Assembly (NCBI GenBank): GCA_944548615.1 | Contig: OX155978.1 | Coordinates: 10,205,266-10,269,265, forward strand | Reading direction: 5' to 3' | DNA from: Micropterix aruncella | Taxonomy: Eukaryota; Arthropoda; Insecta; Lepidoptera; Micropterigidae | Length of the DNA stretch: 64,000 nucleotides | Shown: positions 50,801-57,055 of the stretch, one piece after another | Position numbering within the stretch: the stretch's first letter is position 1 | Layout of the letters: each line of letters begins with the position of its first letter | The notes under the pieces: model-generated | The model's input: the letters and a program-made list of their open reading frames with translations, nothing else | Database searches by the model: none | Told to the model about the DNA's origin: nothing | Made by a program: the position numbers and the translations under genes

Positions 50801-53800
50801 GGCGGTCTTACCGGACATCAGATTGGCTCATCACATACGACCGTTTACCAATATTGGAGCCGATATATTCGGGCCGATAGAAGTCACCGTGGGAAGACAC
50901 CGGGAAAAACGGTACGGTATACTTTTCTGTTGTATGAGTAGTCGAGCCGTCCACATAGAAATCGTCCATTCATTATCTACGGACAGCACAATGATGGCAT
51001 TAAAACGACTATGCGCACGCAGAGGGACACCGTCCGTAATATTTTCCGATAACGGAACGAGTTTTCACGGGAGCAATAACGAGTTGAAACGGGCACTGCA
51101 AGATGTCAATTTTGATGACGTAAGTTCGCAATGCGCTATGAAGGAAATAGAGTGGAGATTCAACACTCCGACAGCCCCCCATATGGGAGGTTTTTATGAG
51201 AGATTGATTCAATCCGTAAAAAAAGCTCTCTCCATCACTTTAAAGGAAAAAGCTCCTCGCGACGAGACATTACTAACATTAATGGCAGAGGCTGAACATT
51301 CGGTAAATTCTCGCCCGTTAACCCATGTTTCACTCGACAGCCAAGACGATGAAAGTCTCACGCCAAATCACTTCTTGATTGGTTCGTCATCAGGTCGACT
51401 CAACATAGGCGTGATTGACAGCGACAATCTTTGCCTCAAAAAACAGTGGCAAATAGCCCAAATAATGGCAAACCATTTTTGGTCGAGATTCGTACGCGAA
51501 TATCTCCCGACGCTGGCGAAGAGACCAAAATGGCACGACGCGGTAAAACCCGTCCAGATAGGAGACATAGTCATCCTTGTGGACGCGGACCTACCCAGAA
51601 ATACTTGGCTCCGAGGGCGAATAGAGCAAGTACATACCGCTCCCGACAGGCAAGTACGTTCAGTAACGATCTGCTGTCGCGGAAAATCATACAAAAGACC
51701 AGTACATAAAGTGGCAGTTATCTATTCTCCCCACCAAGAGGAAGTGAGAACAACAATTTCACCTCCCGAAGAAGAGGAGTGAGGAGAAACACTTGTCTCA
51801 CGGAGAGGGGCATGTTGCGGGAAGAAAGATAAAATAACGGGCAGGCATGATGATGATAAACATCACAACAAATAGTGTGTCGTCATGCCTAAAATTCCGT
51901 GCACCTTCAAATTCCCCAACCTAAAAATATTATTTATGGCAGTAAGTGCACTTAGCACACAATATAGGTATACCCGGATTAGCTCCACTAAAAGCGGGAG
52001 CTAATGGATGTTAAACTAAAAGTGGAATATTTACAAGCAAACGCTAAAATTTCGAAATTACACGTCAACCCGAAAATAACCTTCGCTCGCGAACAAAGGA
52101 AAACGTCGGAAAAATCCCAGCACGTGCATTTAAAAAGGGTAATAAAAACTCACCCTAAACACACCGCCGGCAAAAGGATTAAGCAACCCGTCGCCGATTG
52201 TAAAATCGACCCACCCCGCCAGCCAGGTAGGTACAAAGAATGACTCATATTTTGGGAAGCGCCAGCTTGAATATTGGATCACTAGAAATCCACAAAATTG
52301 CTGCCATGAAAATGTCTAAATGTTTAGAATAATTTAATTTAATTTTTAGACTAAGTCCGAGCCAAATCGGCCAATAAATGGTGAAAATATTTAAATTCAA
52401 CCTAAAATAGGACATAGCAATAGTATATGATTATTAAAATGTATATAATAATCATAAGTTAATATAAGTTAGAGTTTAAGGTCGTATGTACACTCTTAAC
52501 TTAGTAAAATAGTATACAATATTATAGTACATTAGCTTTACGGAAACGACATATAACAACGCGTCGGTCGGCACCCGCGGGCGAGGCGGGGTGCAACCCG
52601 CCCCACCACTGGGCCGGCCGCAGCGGTCATACCTATATAAGGTCGGTTACCCGCCGATATCGGGGCAGATCAAATAATAGTGCCTTGCGGGCAGATCAAA
52701 TAACAGTGCCATCGGGCAGATCAAATAACAGTGCCATCGGGCAGATCATTTAACAGTGCCTTGCGGGCAGATCACATTTAAGTGCCGGGTAGATCACACT
52801 TAAGTGCCGGGCAGATCATATTGTAACAGTGCTTTGTCGGAAATCATATCGGAGATCATATTTAAAGTAGAACTATTAGTACAAGCTTTGAAGCAAAAAC
52901 GCAATTACTGTAAATTCGTAAATAGTGCAATAGACTACATTTTATAGGAAATAAAAACTTTAATGGCTTAGAAGCTTTTTAAAACGTAAAAATTATTATT
53001 ATCTTTTTTATTAACAATACAAACCTCGAGTGCATATCCTGGAAATACTACCTACAGCGGATTAGACACGACCCGAGCGACGTTAAAAACGAGGATTTCG
53101 ACAACGCCGTCCGACGTCACCTTTAGCCTTACAACCTGAAGGGTTGAGTCTGTATGTAGGCCACGCGTGGGAAGGCCCCACATCTTGGAAGCCCCCACAC
53201 CTTGGAAAGACACCACAGAGCTCATGGACATAGCACTTAAGACCACCCAAGACTGGTGCCAGGCCAGAGGTCTATCCGCTAATCCAAGCAAGACTAAGGC
53301 CATGATTTTCACCAGAAAATACAAACCCGAACCCGTTGAGTGTCTCAAGCTCTGGGATAAGGAGATAGAATACGCTACAGTAGTTAAATACCTTGGAGTC
53401 TATCTAGACCCAAAGCTCAATTGGAAGCACCACCTCGAGCGCAAGAGAACAACCTTCTATGCCTCGTTGTGGACGTGCAAAAGAGTCATGGGAAAAACCT
53501 GGGGGTTCAAACCCAGGGTCGCCTTATGGCTCTACAGGGCAGTACTGCTGCCTAGACTAACCTATGCTGCAATAGTCTGGTGGTCCAGGGTGAAAAAGCT
53601 TGAGACAGTAAAAATGCTTAAAAGCCTTCAAGGTAACTACCTGAGGGCTGCAACTGGCGTCATGAAGACCACCCCAACAGCGGGATTAGAGGTGGCACTC
53701 TGCTGCCCGCCTCTGGACAAGCTTATCATCCACTCCGCCAGACTTACAGCATACAGACTGAAGTGTTTGGGCGAGTGGAAGCGTGGAGGGCACAATCATC

Positions 53801-55918
53801 CTGAGCTAAACCTCCTCCACAAAAGCCCATTCACTCTGACCCAGGATCGACTACGGAAAAAAATTTCGGTAGAGAAATCCTATAAAATCCTAATCCCCAC
53901 CAGGGAAGAATGGAAAAATCCGCAGTGGCTTCAAAGCCACAACGCAGACGCCTGGTTCACCGACGGCTCAGGAACAAATGGACGTTTTGGGGCAGGCGTG
54001 TACGGACCCAAAACCAACCACAGAATCAGCATCCCCCTTGGACAATACGCTACGGTTTTCCAAGCCGAGGTACTTGCCATATTGGAATGCATAAAACTAC
54101 AAAGTCGACTTGAGGTAAAAAACAGACAAATCCTCATCTGCTCTGACAGCAGAGCAGCACTGGACGCTCTGGCTAAAGCCACCACAGAATCTTCTGTGGT
54201 CTGGGACTGCATGCAGGAGCTCAACAAATTGGGAAAATCCAACAAAATCACCCTAATGTGGATACAGGGTCACCAAGGCATACCCGGAAACGAAGAGGCC
54301 GATAGACTGGCAAAACTGGGCACACTGGATTGCCCAGTGGAGCCAGCTGTAGGGGTCCCCTTCGCTACAGGTAAGAAAATCATCAGGGACTGCTTGGAGC
54401 AGGAACATCGGGCTTCCTGGAAACAGAGTCAGGGATGTCGCCAGGCAAAAGCCATGATGGAGCAACCACTACAGAAGAAAACCAAGGCCCTACTTGACAT
54501 GAGCAAGAAGAACCTTAGAACCACTATCGGTCTCCTCACCGGACACACGACCCTTAGAGCTCATCTATTCAACCTTGGCTTGACTGAGAGCAAGGATTGC
54601 CGAATATGTGGCGAGGAACCTGAAGACAGCATACACATTGTTGGCCGCTGTCCAGGGCTCGCCGCCAAAAGACACAGTTTACTGGGACGAGCCTTTCTCG
54701 AACCCAGCGATCTGCCCAACTTGAAGGTCAGTGACCTACTTAGTCTGGTAAGAAGTACCGGGCTACTAGCTGACAATTGACCTAACCACACAGTGGGTAG
54801 TTACAAAAGACCTTACAGATCTAGGTGACATCAAGGGCTGGAAACAAGCCCCCCACTCCAACTACTACTACTACTACTACTACAAGTCCACGTCGCTCGT
54901 GGTTGTACTGCCATACCCCAGACCAGTGCCATTCTGGCTGATTCCAGTAAGGAACTTTTTGTGGAAGTCTACGCGGGCTTGTAGATCATTTGAATCACTA
55001 CGGCCACTTATTACGTGCTTCGATATTGCCGGATCTTTGGAATTGCAGAGAATCGAATTTTTGGTTATTCTGGAGTTGGCGTAGAGCAGAGAGGGCAGTT
55101 TAAGCGCTAGCCCAAAATTTTGTTTGGACCTGAAGAGAGTCGAGGGGTCAGCTGGTTTGGCTAAGGACAGCCAGGATTTTAAACTAGCTGTCACCAGCGC
55201 ATCTAGACGGGACAGTTGGGTTTTGGTAAAATCGTAAATAAGAAAGGGCCATGACAAATGTGACGTTAGATAATTGTCATAGATCCAGGCCTTACGAGGT
55301 CAAGTACAAGTTAGAAATGCCGAGTTTTTTTCACTTTTTTGACTCATATTTATTCATAATTATCTAATTGTTTTACAAAATGAGATTTCAATATTCTATA
55401 TACTAAATTTCAATGCGATCATTGCACAGTTATTCTTTTTATGATTGCTATAGTACCATAGTTATAATACTTTTTGTCGAGCGCGACGATATTGCAAGAA
55501 ATTCTAATAAATTGCCGCGGTCTGCCATGAAATTATGCCGCTACTCGAAGGGGTAACTGCTTCTATCTTATTAACTTGATTCATGAAACAGACAAATAAC
55601 TCAATGGATCATTCATATTTTCGCAGATTCAACTACGTCGATCTGATGGGTCTCGATGAGCCTACGGATGACATCTCCAAAGTGTTGAACGCCGGCGCGC
55701 TCAAATTGAACAAATTTCAAATGACCAAAGTAACAGATGACGGCCAGCGCAAAATATTACCCAATTTAAATGAAGCCGCAAGGTATATGTTGAAAGCGTA
55801 CCGCACGGGTCAATTAGGAAGGACGGTGCTCGATAAAGACTTCTTCGCAAAGACGGAGGAAGAACAAGAAAAAGATAATAAAGAAAACAACACCCTAAGC
55901 AAAACGGTTTTAACGTAA
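35627..55918 (+). CDS. MTG1: Mitochondrial ribosome-associated GTPase 1 (complete, four exons)
   Basis: A GTPase of the circularly permuted YlqF/MTG1 family that assists assembly of the mitochondrial large ribosomal subunit at the inner membrane. Exons 35627-35863, 41636-41899, 42864-43099 and 55627-55918 join in phase to 342 residues and a TAA; the human protein is of similar length (about 334). Visible are the signature [30 protein letters not shown], the permuted G4 motif LNK-VD at 77-81 across the exon 1-2 junction, FTNC (G5) at 105-108, G1 GVPNVGKSS at 147-155, G2 GIT at 178-180 and G3 DTPG at 199-202. All GTP-binding motifs are intact. Intron 3 is 12.5 kb because of nested BEL, LOA and RLE insertions. 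Confidence 0.96.
35864..36400. other. Start of MTG1 intron 1, dispersed short repeats
   Basis: Around 35985-36125 there is a segment with ATAGCGCCTAAACGCTTCAT and AGGGCGCGCTAGTC, similar in style to the repeat near 61780-61830. Nothing coding was seen. Confidence 0.35.
36401..37072 (-). mobile_element. Tigger/pogo-like DNA element, internally deleted, copy 2
   Basis: 672 bp, same structure as 724-1393, with TA at 36399-36400 and 37073-37074. It contains the same transposase C-terminal remnant with different small indels. It lies in MTG1 intron 1. Confidence 0.85.
37500..38399 (-). pseudogene. RLE-type element copy c (tandem with d)
   Basis: The minus strand carries the 3' UTR (37500-37690) and an ORF C-terminus with [51 protein letters not shown] and [10 protein letters not shown]. 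It is 5'-truncated at about 38399 within [15 protein letters not shown] and abuts the 3' end of copy d. The ORF runs without a stop to its natural end near 37726, so the nuclease part is intact in sequence, but the RT part is absent. Confidence 0.85.
38405..39126 (-). pseudogene. RLE-type element copy d (tandem with c)
   Basis: Nearly identical to copy c over 720 bp, including 3' UTR and nuclease block, but truncated earlier at 39126 (within the [10 protein letters not shown] segment). Same orientation, head to tail, with a junction of a few bases (GTCAGTACAATAAATACAAA). Confidence 0.85.
39127..39579. other. Intron 1 spacer with G-run
   Basis: No gene. A 14-G run at about 39491-39504 sits between two copies of GGTTGTCTGCTTGCTGGG. 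Confidence 0.4.
39580..40705 (-). pseudogene. RLE-type element copy e, interrupted
   Basis: 3' UTR and nuclease-end coding at 39580-39869, resuming at 40471-40705 after a nested non-LTR tail. More diverged than copies c and d, with frame breaks. Confidence 0.75.
39870..40470 (-). mobile_element. RNase H-group non-LTR 3' end with (TTAG)n tail, nested in RLE copy e
   Basis: The minus-strand ORF (40473-39949) encodes the end of RNase H ([20 protein letters not shown]) and a [22 protein letters not shown]-like block, ending VEELGWVE. The 3' tail is (AACT)n on the minus strand. An 11-bp duplication CATGGTATTTA (39859-39869, 40471-40481) flanks it. It belongs with the copies at 4690 and 56010. Confidence 0.9.
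40787..41580. mobile_element. TTAA element with 19-bp terminal repeats, carrying a nested MITE
   Basis: Terminal repeats CCCTTAACTACACTCGCGG (40787-40805) and CCGCGAGTGTAGTCAAGGG (41562-41580), one mismatch, flanked by TTAA (40783-40786 and 41581-41584). Subterminal GGGG...TTGTACCCC motifs are present at both ends. MITE family A is inserted inside it at 41137-41439. It ends 55 bp before MTG1 exon 2. Confidence 0.85.
41137..41439 (-). mobile_element. TTAA-flanked MITE, family A, copy 3 (nested)
   Basis: 303 bp, reverse orientation to 5367-5671, TTAA at 41133-41136 and 41440-41443. Inserted inside the larger TTAA element 40787-41580. Confidence 0.88.
41636..41899 (+). CDS. MTG1: MTG1 exon 2
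   Basis: 88 codons between TTTTTTCAG and donor GTAGGT. It begins VDLAEPSK (completing the permuted G4 motif), carries [11 protein letters not shown] and the P-loop [17 protein letters not shown]. Phase 0 at both ends. Confidence 0.97.
42184..42450 (+). pseudogene. RNase H-group non-LTR fragment
   Basis: It encodes [18 protein letters not shown] and [15 protein letters not shown], part of RNase H, closely matching 56245-56520. The DAAD of the intact relative is APDE here. It is truncated at both ends, with no tail. Confidence 0.75.
42544..42795 (-). pseudogene. CR1-like 3' coding fragment
   Basis: The minus strand reads [20 protein letters not shown], then [19 protein letters not shown], then [10 protein letters not shown], the standard end of CR1-group proteins. 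It lies 69 bp before MTG1 exon 3. Confidence 0.75.
42864..43099 (+). CDS. MTG1: MTG1 exon 3
   Basis: 236 bp between TTTACAG and donor GTATAG. It encodes [14 protein letters not shown] (G2), [12 protein letters not shown] (G3), then [19 protein letters not shown]. It ends in phase 2; the arginine codon is completed by exon 4, 12.5 kb away. Confidence 0.97.
43543..44079 (+). pseudogene. RLE-type element copy f
   Basis: Plus-strand ORF segment covering [22 protein letters not shown] sequence through [18 protein letters not shown] and stopping at ALDQGR, where the LOA-type element begins. The nuclease PD motif is lost. Confidence 0.8.
44080..44419 (+). pseudogene. LOA/I-group non-LTR element, RT part left of the BEL insertion
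   Basis: It encodes reverse transcriptase motifs: [28 protein letters not shown], and YADDVAIVV. The frame stays open up to the BEL element and resumes at 53218, where LKEL joins MDIALKTT across the 5-bp duplication GAGCT. The 5' part of the element is missing. Confidence 0.88.
44420..45824 (+). repeat. 5' LTR of the BEL/Pao element
   Basis: 1,405 bp. TATA box TATATAAGG at 45241-45249. Downstream is a cluster of about seven imperfect GGGCAGATC units (45269-45435). A poly(A) signal AATAAA lies near 45559. It differs from the 3' LTR at four positions noticed by eye. An 79-codon frame (44611-44850) occurs in both LTRs, with no family match. Confidence 0.95.
45828..45845 (+). promoter_or_regulatory. 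Primer binding site, probably tRNA-Tyr
   Basis: TGGTCCTTCGAG begins three bases after the LTR and is complementary to the 3' end of animal tRNA-Tyr including CCA (12 bases exact, then partial). Identification rests on remembered tRNA sequence. Confidence 0.7.
45945..51782 (+). CDS. BEL/Pao Gag-Pol polyprotein
   Basis: A single 1,945-residue frame encoding particle protein, protease, reverse transcriptase, RNase H and integrase. Residues 1-330 are charged and Ala/Arg-rich, with an Ala-Glu coiled-coil-like stretch and two ~45-residue near-duplicates ([20 protein letters not shown] and [19 protein letters not shown]). The Gag-like domain starts about 334 ([14 protein letters not shown]). Two zinc knuckles follow, [14 protein letters not shown] near 539 and [14 protein letters not shown] near 573. 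Protease has [11 protein letters not shown] near 659. RT has [17 protein letters not shown] (950) and YMDD at 1072-1075. RNase H has [13 protein letters not shown] (1256). The integrase HHCC finger starts near 1569, then D1640, D1702 and E1752 (D-X61-D-X49-E). A conserved C-terminal BEL domain ([18 protein letters not shown]) closes it. All catalytic residues are present, so the element looks active. Confidence 0.96.
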   Translation: MSTPRQTSAERTESARRSARIADKARDKSQIDAHRQELRADQQDAARSTIKTTTAERPASRAQSTSSRAPSMTSHRSSRSATTTIRRRQLEAEMEAAQEKAAADTAAAAAAAAAKTAQEEAAAAAAVKAVQAESAAKLAAETHRIESERIDRQLELRKLLIEAEVEEELYMDDDDQISRADSRAERQSRRLTTGRTEEWVNERELRDDDAAEKTASDAAFQRAVASAVTQAIAATAAAANSHPRASSYERQLRDDDATDKKASDAALQRAVASAVTKAIADNAAAATANRPSDTARASNYARPSGDVPTMKKEEECSPPDVYMMQTRAKMLRSLPQFDGSMQEWPIYAALFDQGSTMCGFTNADNLLRLQQSLRGPAREAVRAMLLDPGNVPEIRRALERRFGRPGARIDALMQEARSTQQILVSDSIFKLVEYGTTVCNVVHALKNMGHSAYLTNPPLLKELVMKLPQHLRLQWYSAGHGPHPTLLDYGNWLETIIDAASQEDPVKDYSKNKYKNNRSEMPSKKRVFATDTQESTDACLKCGRNNHLTPKCREIGKMTINQRWTWVKEKRLCTWCFRKDHRQAQCSVKEPCGIEGCKWPHHKLLHKNNAAIKNQPSNDDQNTPNTVANTWDGSEKMILRVAPVELRGPKGVIKALALCDEGSSITLIDQSITDKIGVHGEISPLNLVGASGMSVANATTQRIDCKIRPLKGKKYYELCNARTIKQLDLPAQKFCAKSMLNKWPHLADIPFCDFEGAPQILIGIDHYDLIIPRTIKAGPPNAPIATYCRLGWTLGGGGGGDLATCRAVNHLRNAGSNQRMDDIIRSYFEVEEVGTHIRAHKAVTNARAETLLHETTKLEGNRWSTGLLWKSDKVTMPASHEMAKKRLKSIENKLLKNQPLATQYCDTIKDFLKKGYVHKLSPEELRTPGNRIWYLPHFPVENPNKPGKMRLVFDCAAKAGGTSLNDQLLSGPDLLNSLIGILFKFRQGRYGFAGDIKEMFLQIHLSEKDTQSQRFLWRDLKQEEEPSEYSMDVVLFGSTSSPCSALFVKNTNAERFRKKYPEAVDAIVNKHYMDDYLDSTDTVETAQKMIATVTKIHQEGGFNIVNWTSNDPKILEQVPHNIRSQTKIKLAGTDEASERILGLIWEPHRDTFSFDTDLKKINPDLLGGRKTPTKRQTLSVIMSTFDPLGILGPLTVKAKILLQTIWLDKTDWDEIISDGASQKWQVWLAELRKIKFVTINRSYQHTGKLARDVQLHVFADASERAYAAVAYLRYENENGTASTAFIAGKNKVAPLKPMSLPRLELQAATMASKLAELIKSQHTWEFSSTTLWSDSKTVLSWIRRDPREFNVFVAHRLGEIDQVTTPCQWLWVPTKLNPADNATRDTATKMGEDQIKKWINGPEFLLENSDHWPADDESPSSEYGQDEERRPVYVMTSIKNIFLIETKRFSRLERLRRTVAWIFRFVQRCKRSGEKTKHLTPQELACADLYLIRVSQQQDFNEEISLLEINKELPKYSRIRNLNAYLDTNRILRVGGRIQNLAGVAPEVKQPAILDARSHYTQLLMRWQHEQAGHKGREWVCNELRQRYWILQLRGAIRKITRDCRKCQIDRAKPIPPKMAVLPDIRLAHHIRPFTNIGADIFGPIEVTVGRHREKRYGILFCCMSSRAVHIEIVHSLSTDSTMMALKRLCARRGTPSVIFSDNGTSFHGSNNELKRALQDVNFDDVSSQCAMKEIEWRFNTPTAPHMGGFYERLIQSVKKALSITLKEKAPRDETLLTLMAEAEHSVNSRPLTHVSLDSQDDESLTPNHFLIGSSSGRLNIGVIDSDNLCLKKQWQIAQIMANHFWSRFVREYLPTLAKRPKWHDAVKPVQIGDIVILVDADLPRNTWLRGRIEQVHTAPDRQVRSVTICCRGKSYKRPVHKVAVIYSPHQEEVRTTISPPEEEE
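51801..51812 (+). promoter_or_regulatory. Polypurine tract of the BEL element
   Basis: CGGAGAGGGGCA directly precedes the 3' LTR and is the expected primer for plus-strand synthesis. Confidence 0.75.
51813..53217 (+). repeat. 3' LTR of the BEL/Pao element
   Basis: 1,405 bp, same length as the 5' LTR, with TATA at 52634-52640 and the same GGGCAGATC cluster (52662-52828). Its last ~50 bases also supply the first codons of the chimeric frame running into the LOA element from 53167. Confidence 0.95.
53218..54877 (+). pseudogene. LOA/I-group non-LTR element, thumb-RNase H-3' end right of the BEL insertion
   Basis: A continuous frame to a stop at 54778-54780. It encodes the RT thumb ([35 protein letters not shown]), RNase H with [41 protein letters not shown] and [19 protein letters not shown] (catalytic D, E, D and H/D all present), and a CCHC-like [18 protein letters not shown] block. 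The 3' UTR ends in (CTA)n at 54860-54883. An apparent ATG frame from 53167 is chimeric, its first 17 codons being BEL LTR. Its 3' end is the source type for the fragment at 3256-3483. Confidence 0.9.
54881..55300 (-). pseudogene. RLE-type element copy g
   Basis: The minus strand encodes the segment [18 protein letters not shown] through [14 protein letters not shown]. It abuts the (CTA)n tail of the LOA element on one side and ends at the same CCTTACGAGG point as copy a on the other. Orientation is opposite to copy f on the other flank of the LOA element. Confidence 0.8.
55305..55560 (+). repeat. Truncated TTAA-type element
   Basis: Matches the right third of the element at 30810-32035 (TTTTTGTCGAGCGCGACGAT, GAAATTATGCCGCTACTCGA). 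Neither end has a clear TTAA. It lies just upstream of MTG1 exon 4. Confidence 0.55.
55627..55918 (+). CDS. MTG1: MTG1 exon 4 (stop codon)
   Basis: 292 bp from acceptor TTTTCGCAG to TAA at 55916-55918. It encodes the C-terminal domain [40 protein letters not shown] and a charged tail [12 protein letters not shown]. An AATAAA lies 101 bp after the stop at 56019-56024, at the start of the following TE fragment. Confidence 0.96.
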
Positions 55919-56009
55919 TATTAGAAATACTTTTAGAACTTAGTTTTGTATATATAGAACGAGCAAAATATATATAAAAAACAATTACTGTTTTTCATTA
56001 GCTGTCCAG

Positions 56010-56830
56010 TCTGGTACAAATAAAGTAAGGATATACACAGATGGCTCCAAAACCACTTAAGGTACCGGAGCCGGCATCTTCTCAAATGATCTAAACATCA
56101 AAATATCAACTACCTTAGGCAACTTAAATACGATCTTCCAAGCAGAATGCATTGGCATCACCAGAGCAGCACAGGCAGTTGCAGCCAAAGATGTCGGAGA
56201 ACTAAGTTTGAAATTTGTCTCCGACAAAGCCTCCGTGCTACAAGCGCTAACAAAAAATACTATAACCTCTGTCCTCGTACTGGAATGCCACAATGCGCTT
56301 CAATCCATTGCAAGGTCAAATAGAGTGACCCTGCAATGGATTAAAGGGCACAGTGACTCACTGGGCAACGACGCGGCAGACGAACTGACCAAAAGGGGAT
56401 CAAAGAAAATAGTATATGAACCGGAACCCTCGATGCCCATTCCCCAGGCCCAAATAAAAACATGGCTACGCAGGAACACCGACGTAACACACCTTACAGA
56501 ATGGGAAAAAAACGCAGGATGTAGGCAAACAAAGAATGCGGTTCCGGAAGCGTCTAAAAAACTTGCCCGCAACATCGCCAGATTAAAAAGGGACAAAATC
56601 CGTTAAGTCATAGGTACTATGACAGGCCACTGTCCCCTAAACAAACACCTGTTTAGGGGACAGTGACCTGTTTAGGGGACAGCAACCCAAACAGGCTGCT
56701 AACCTTCTGGAACAGCCTGGGTTGGCTGGAGTAACATAAATAGAAACATGAGCCACGCACAACGGCCCAATCAAGATGCCAAGTGCGAGAAAAAAGCCCA
56801 GACAATCTAATTACTTAACTAACTAACTAA
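56010..56830 (+). pseudogene. RNase H-group non-LTR fragment with (CTAA)n tail
   Basis: It encodes KVRIYTDGSKTT (RNase H first aspartate), FQAECIGITRAAQA, a KFVSDKASVLQAL block and [19 protein letters not shown], with stops near 56059 and 56604. A scrambled inverted duplication of AAACACCTGTTTAGGGGACA follows at about 56640-56685, then a 3' UTR and (CTAA)n tail at 56815-56830. It lies directly behind MTG1. Confidence 0.8.
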
Positions 56831-56969
56831 AGTATCAATTGGAGACACTTTTACAGCCACTGGCTATATAAGGGTGCCACAGCATGCACTATAAGGGCTT
56901 TATAAGAGCTGATGAATAAAAGCTGTAGTGAAAACGTTGCCGTGACCGTTATATAGCCAATTTGTGGTA

Positions 56970-57055
56970 CTTGGAATGGCTCTTAAGGCAAAAAATATTT
57001 CCCTAAAAAAGCTCTCTCAATAATCGAGAAATCTTCAGATTGATTCTGGAGGTCT
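56970..57055 (+). repeat. RLE-type element copy h, short degenerate piece
   Basis: Matches the GGCTCTAAAGGCAAAAAACA and TCAATAATCGAGAAA...GATTCTGGAGGT blocks of the RLE family on the plus strand, heavily mutated. Confidence 0.5.

Larger units (their letters stand above)
44420..53217 (+). mobile_element. Complete BEL/Pao LTR retrotransposon
   Basis: 8,798 bp with two 1,405-bp TG...CA LTRs, 5-bp target duplication GAGCT (44415-44419 and 53218-53222), a tRNA-Tyr-like primer site, one uninterrupted 1,945-codon polyprotein and a polypurine tract. The four LTR differences I noticed suggest recent insertion. It is inserted in an LOA-type element in MTG1 intron 3, same strand as the gene. No env frame. 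Confidence 0.95.

Noticed and set aside
53052..53348. Minus-strand frame across the BEL 3' LTR and LOA junction
   Set aside because: It spans an insertion boundary and mirrors the sense coding of LOA and the LTR.
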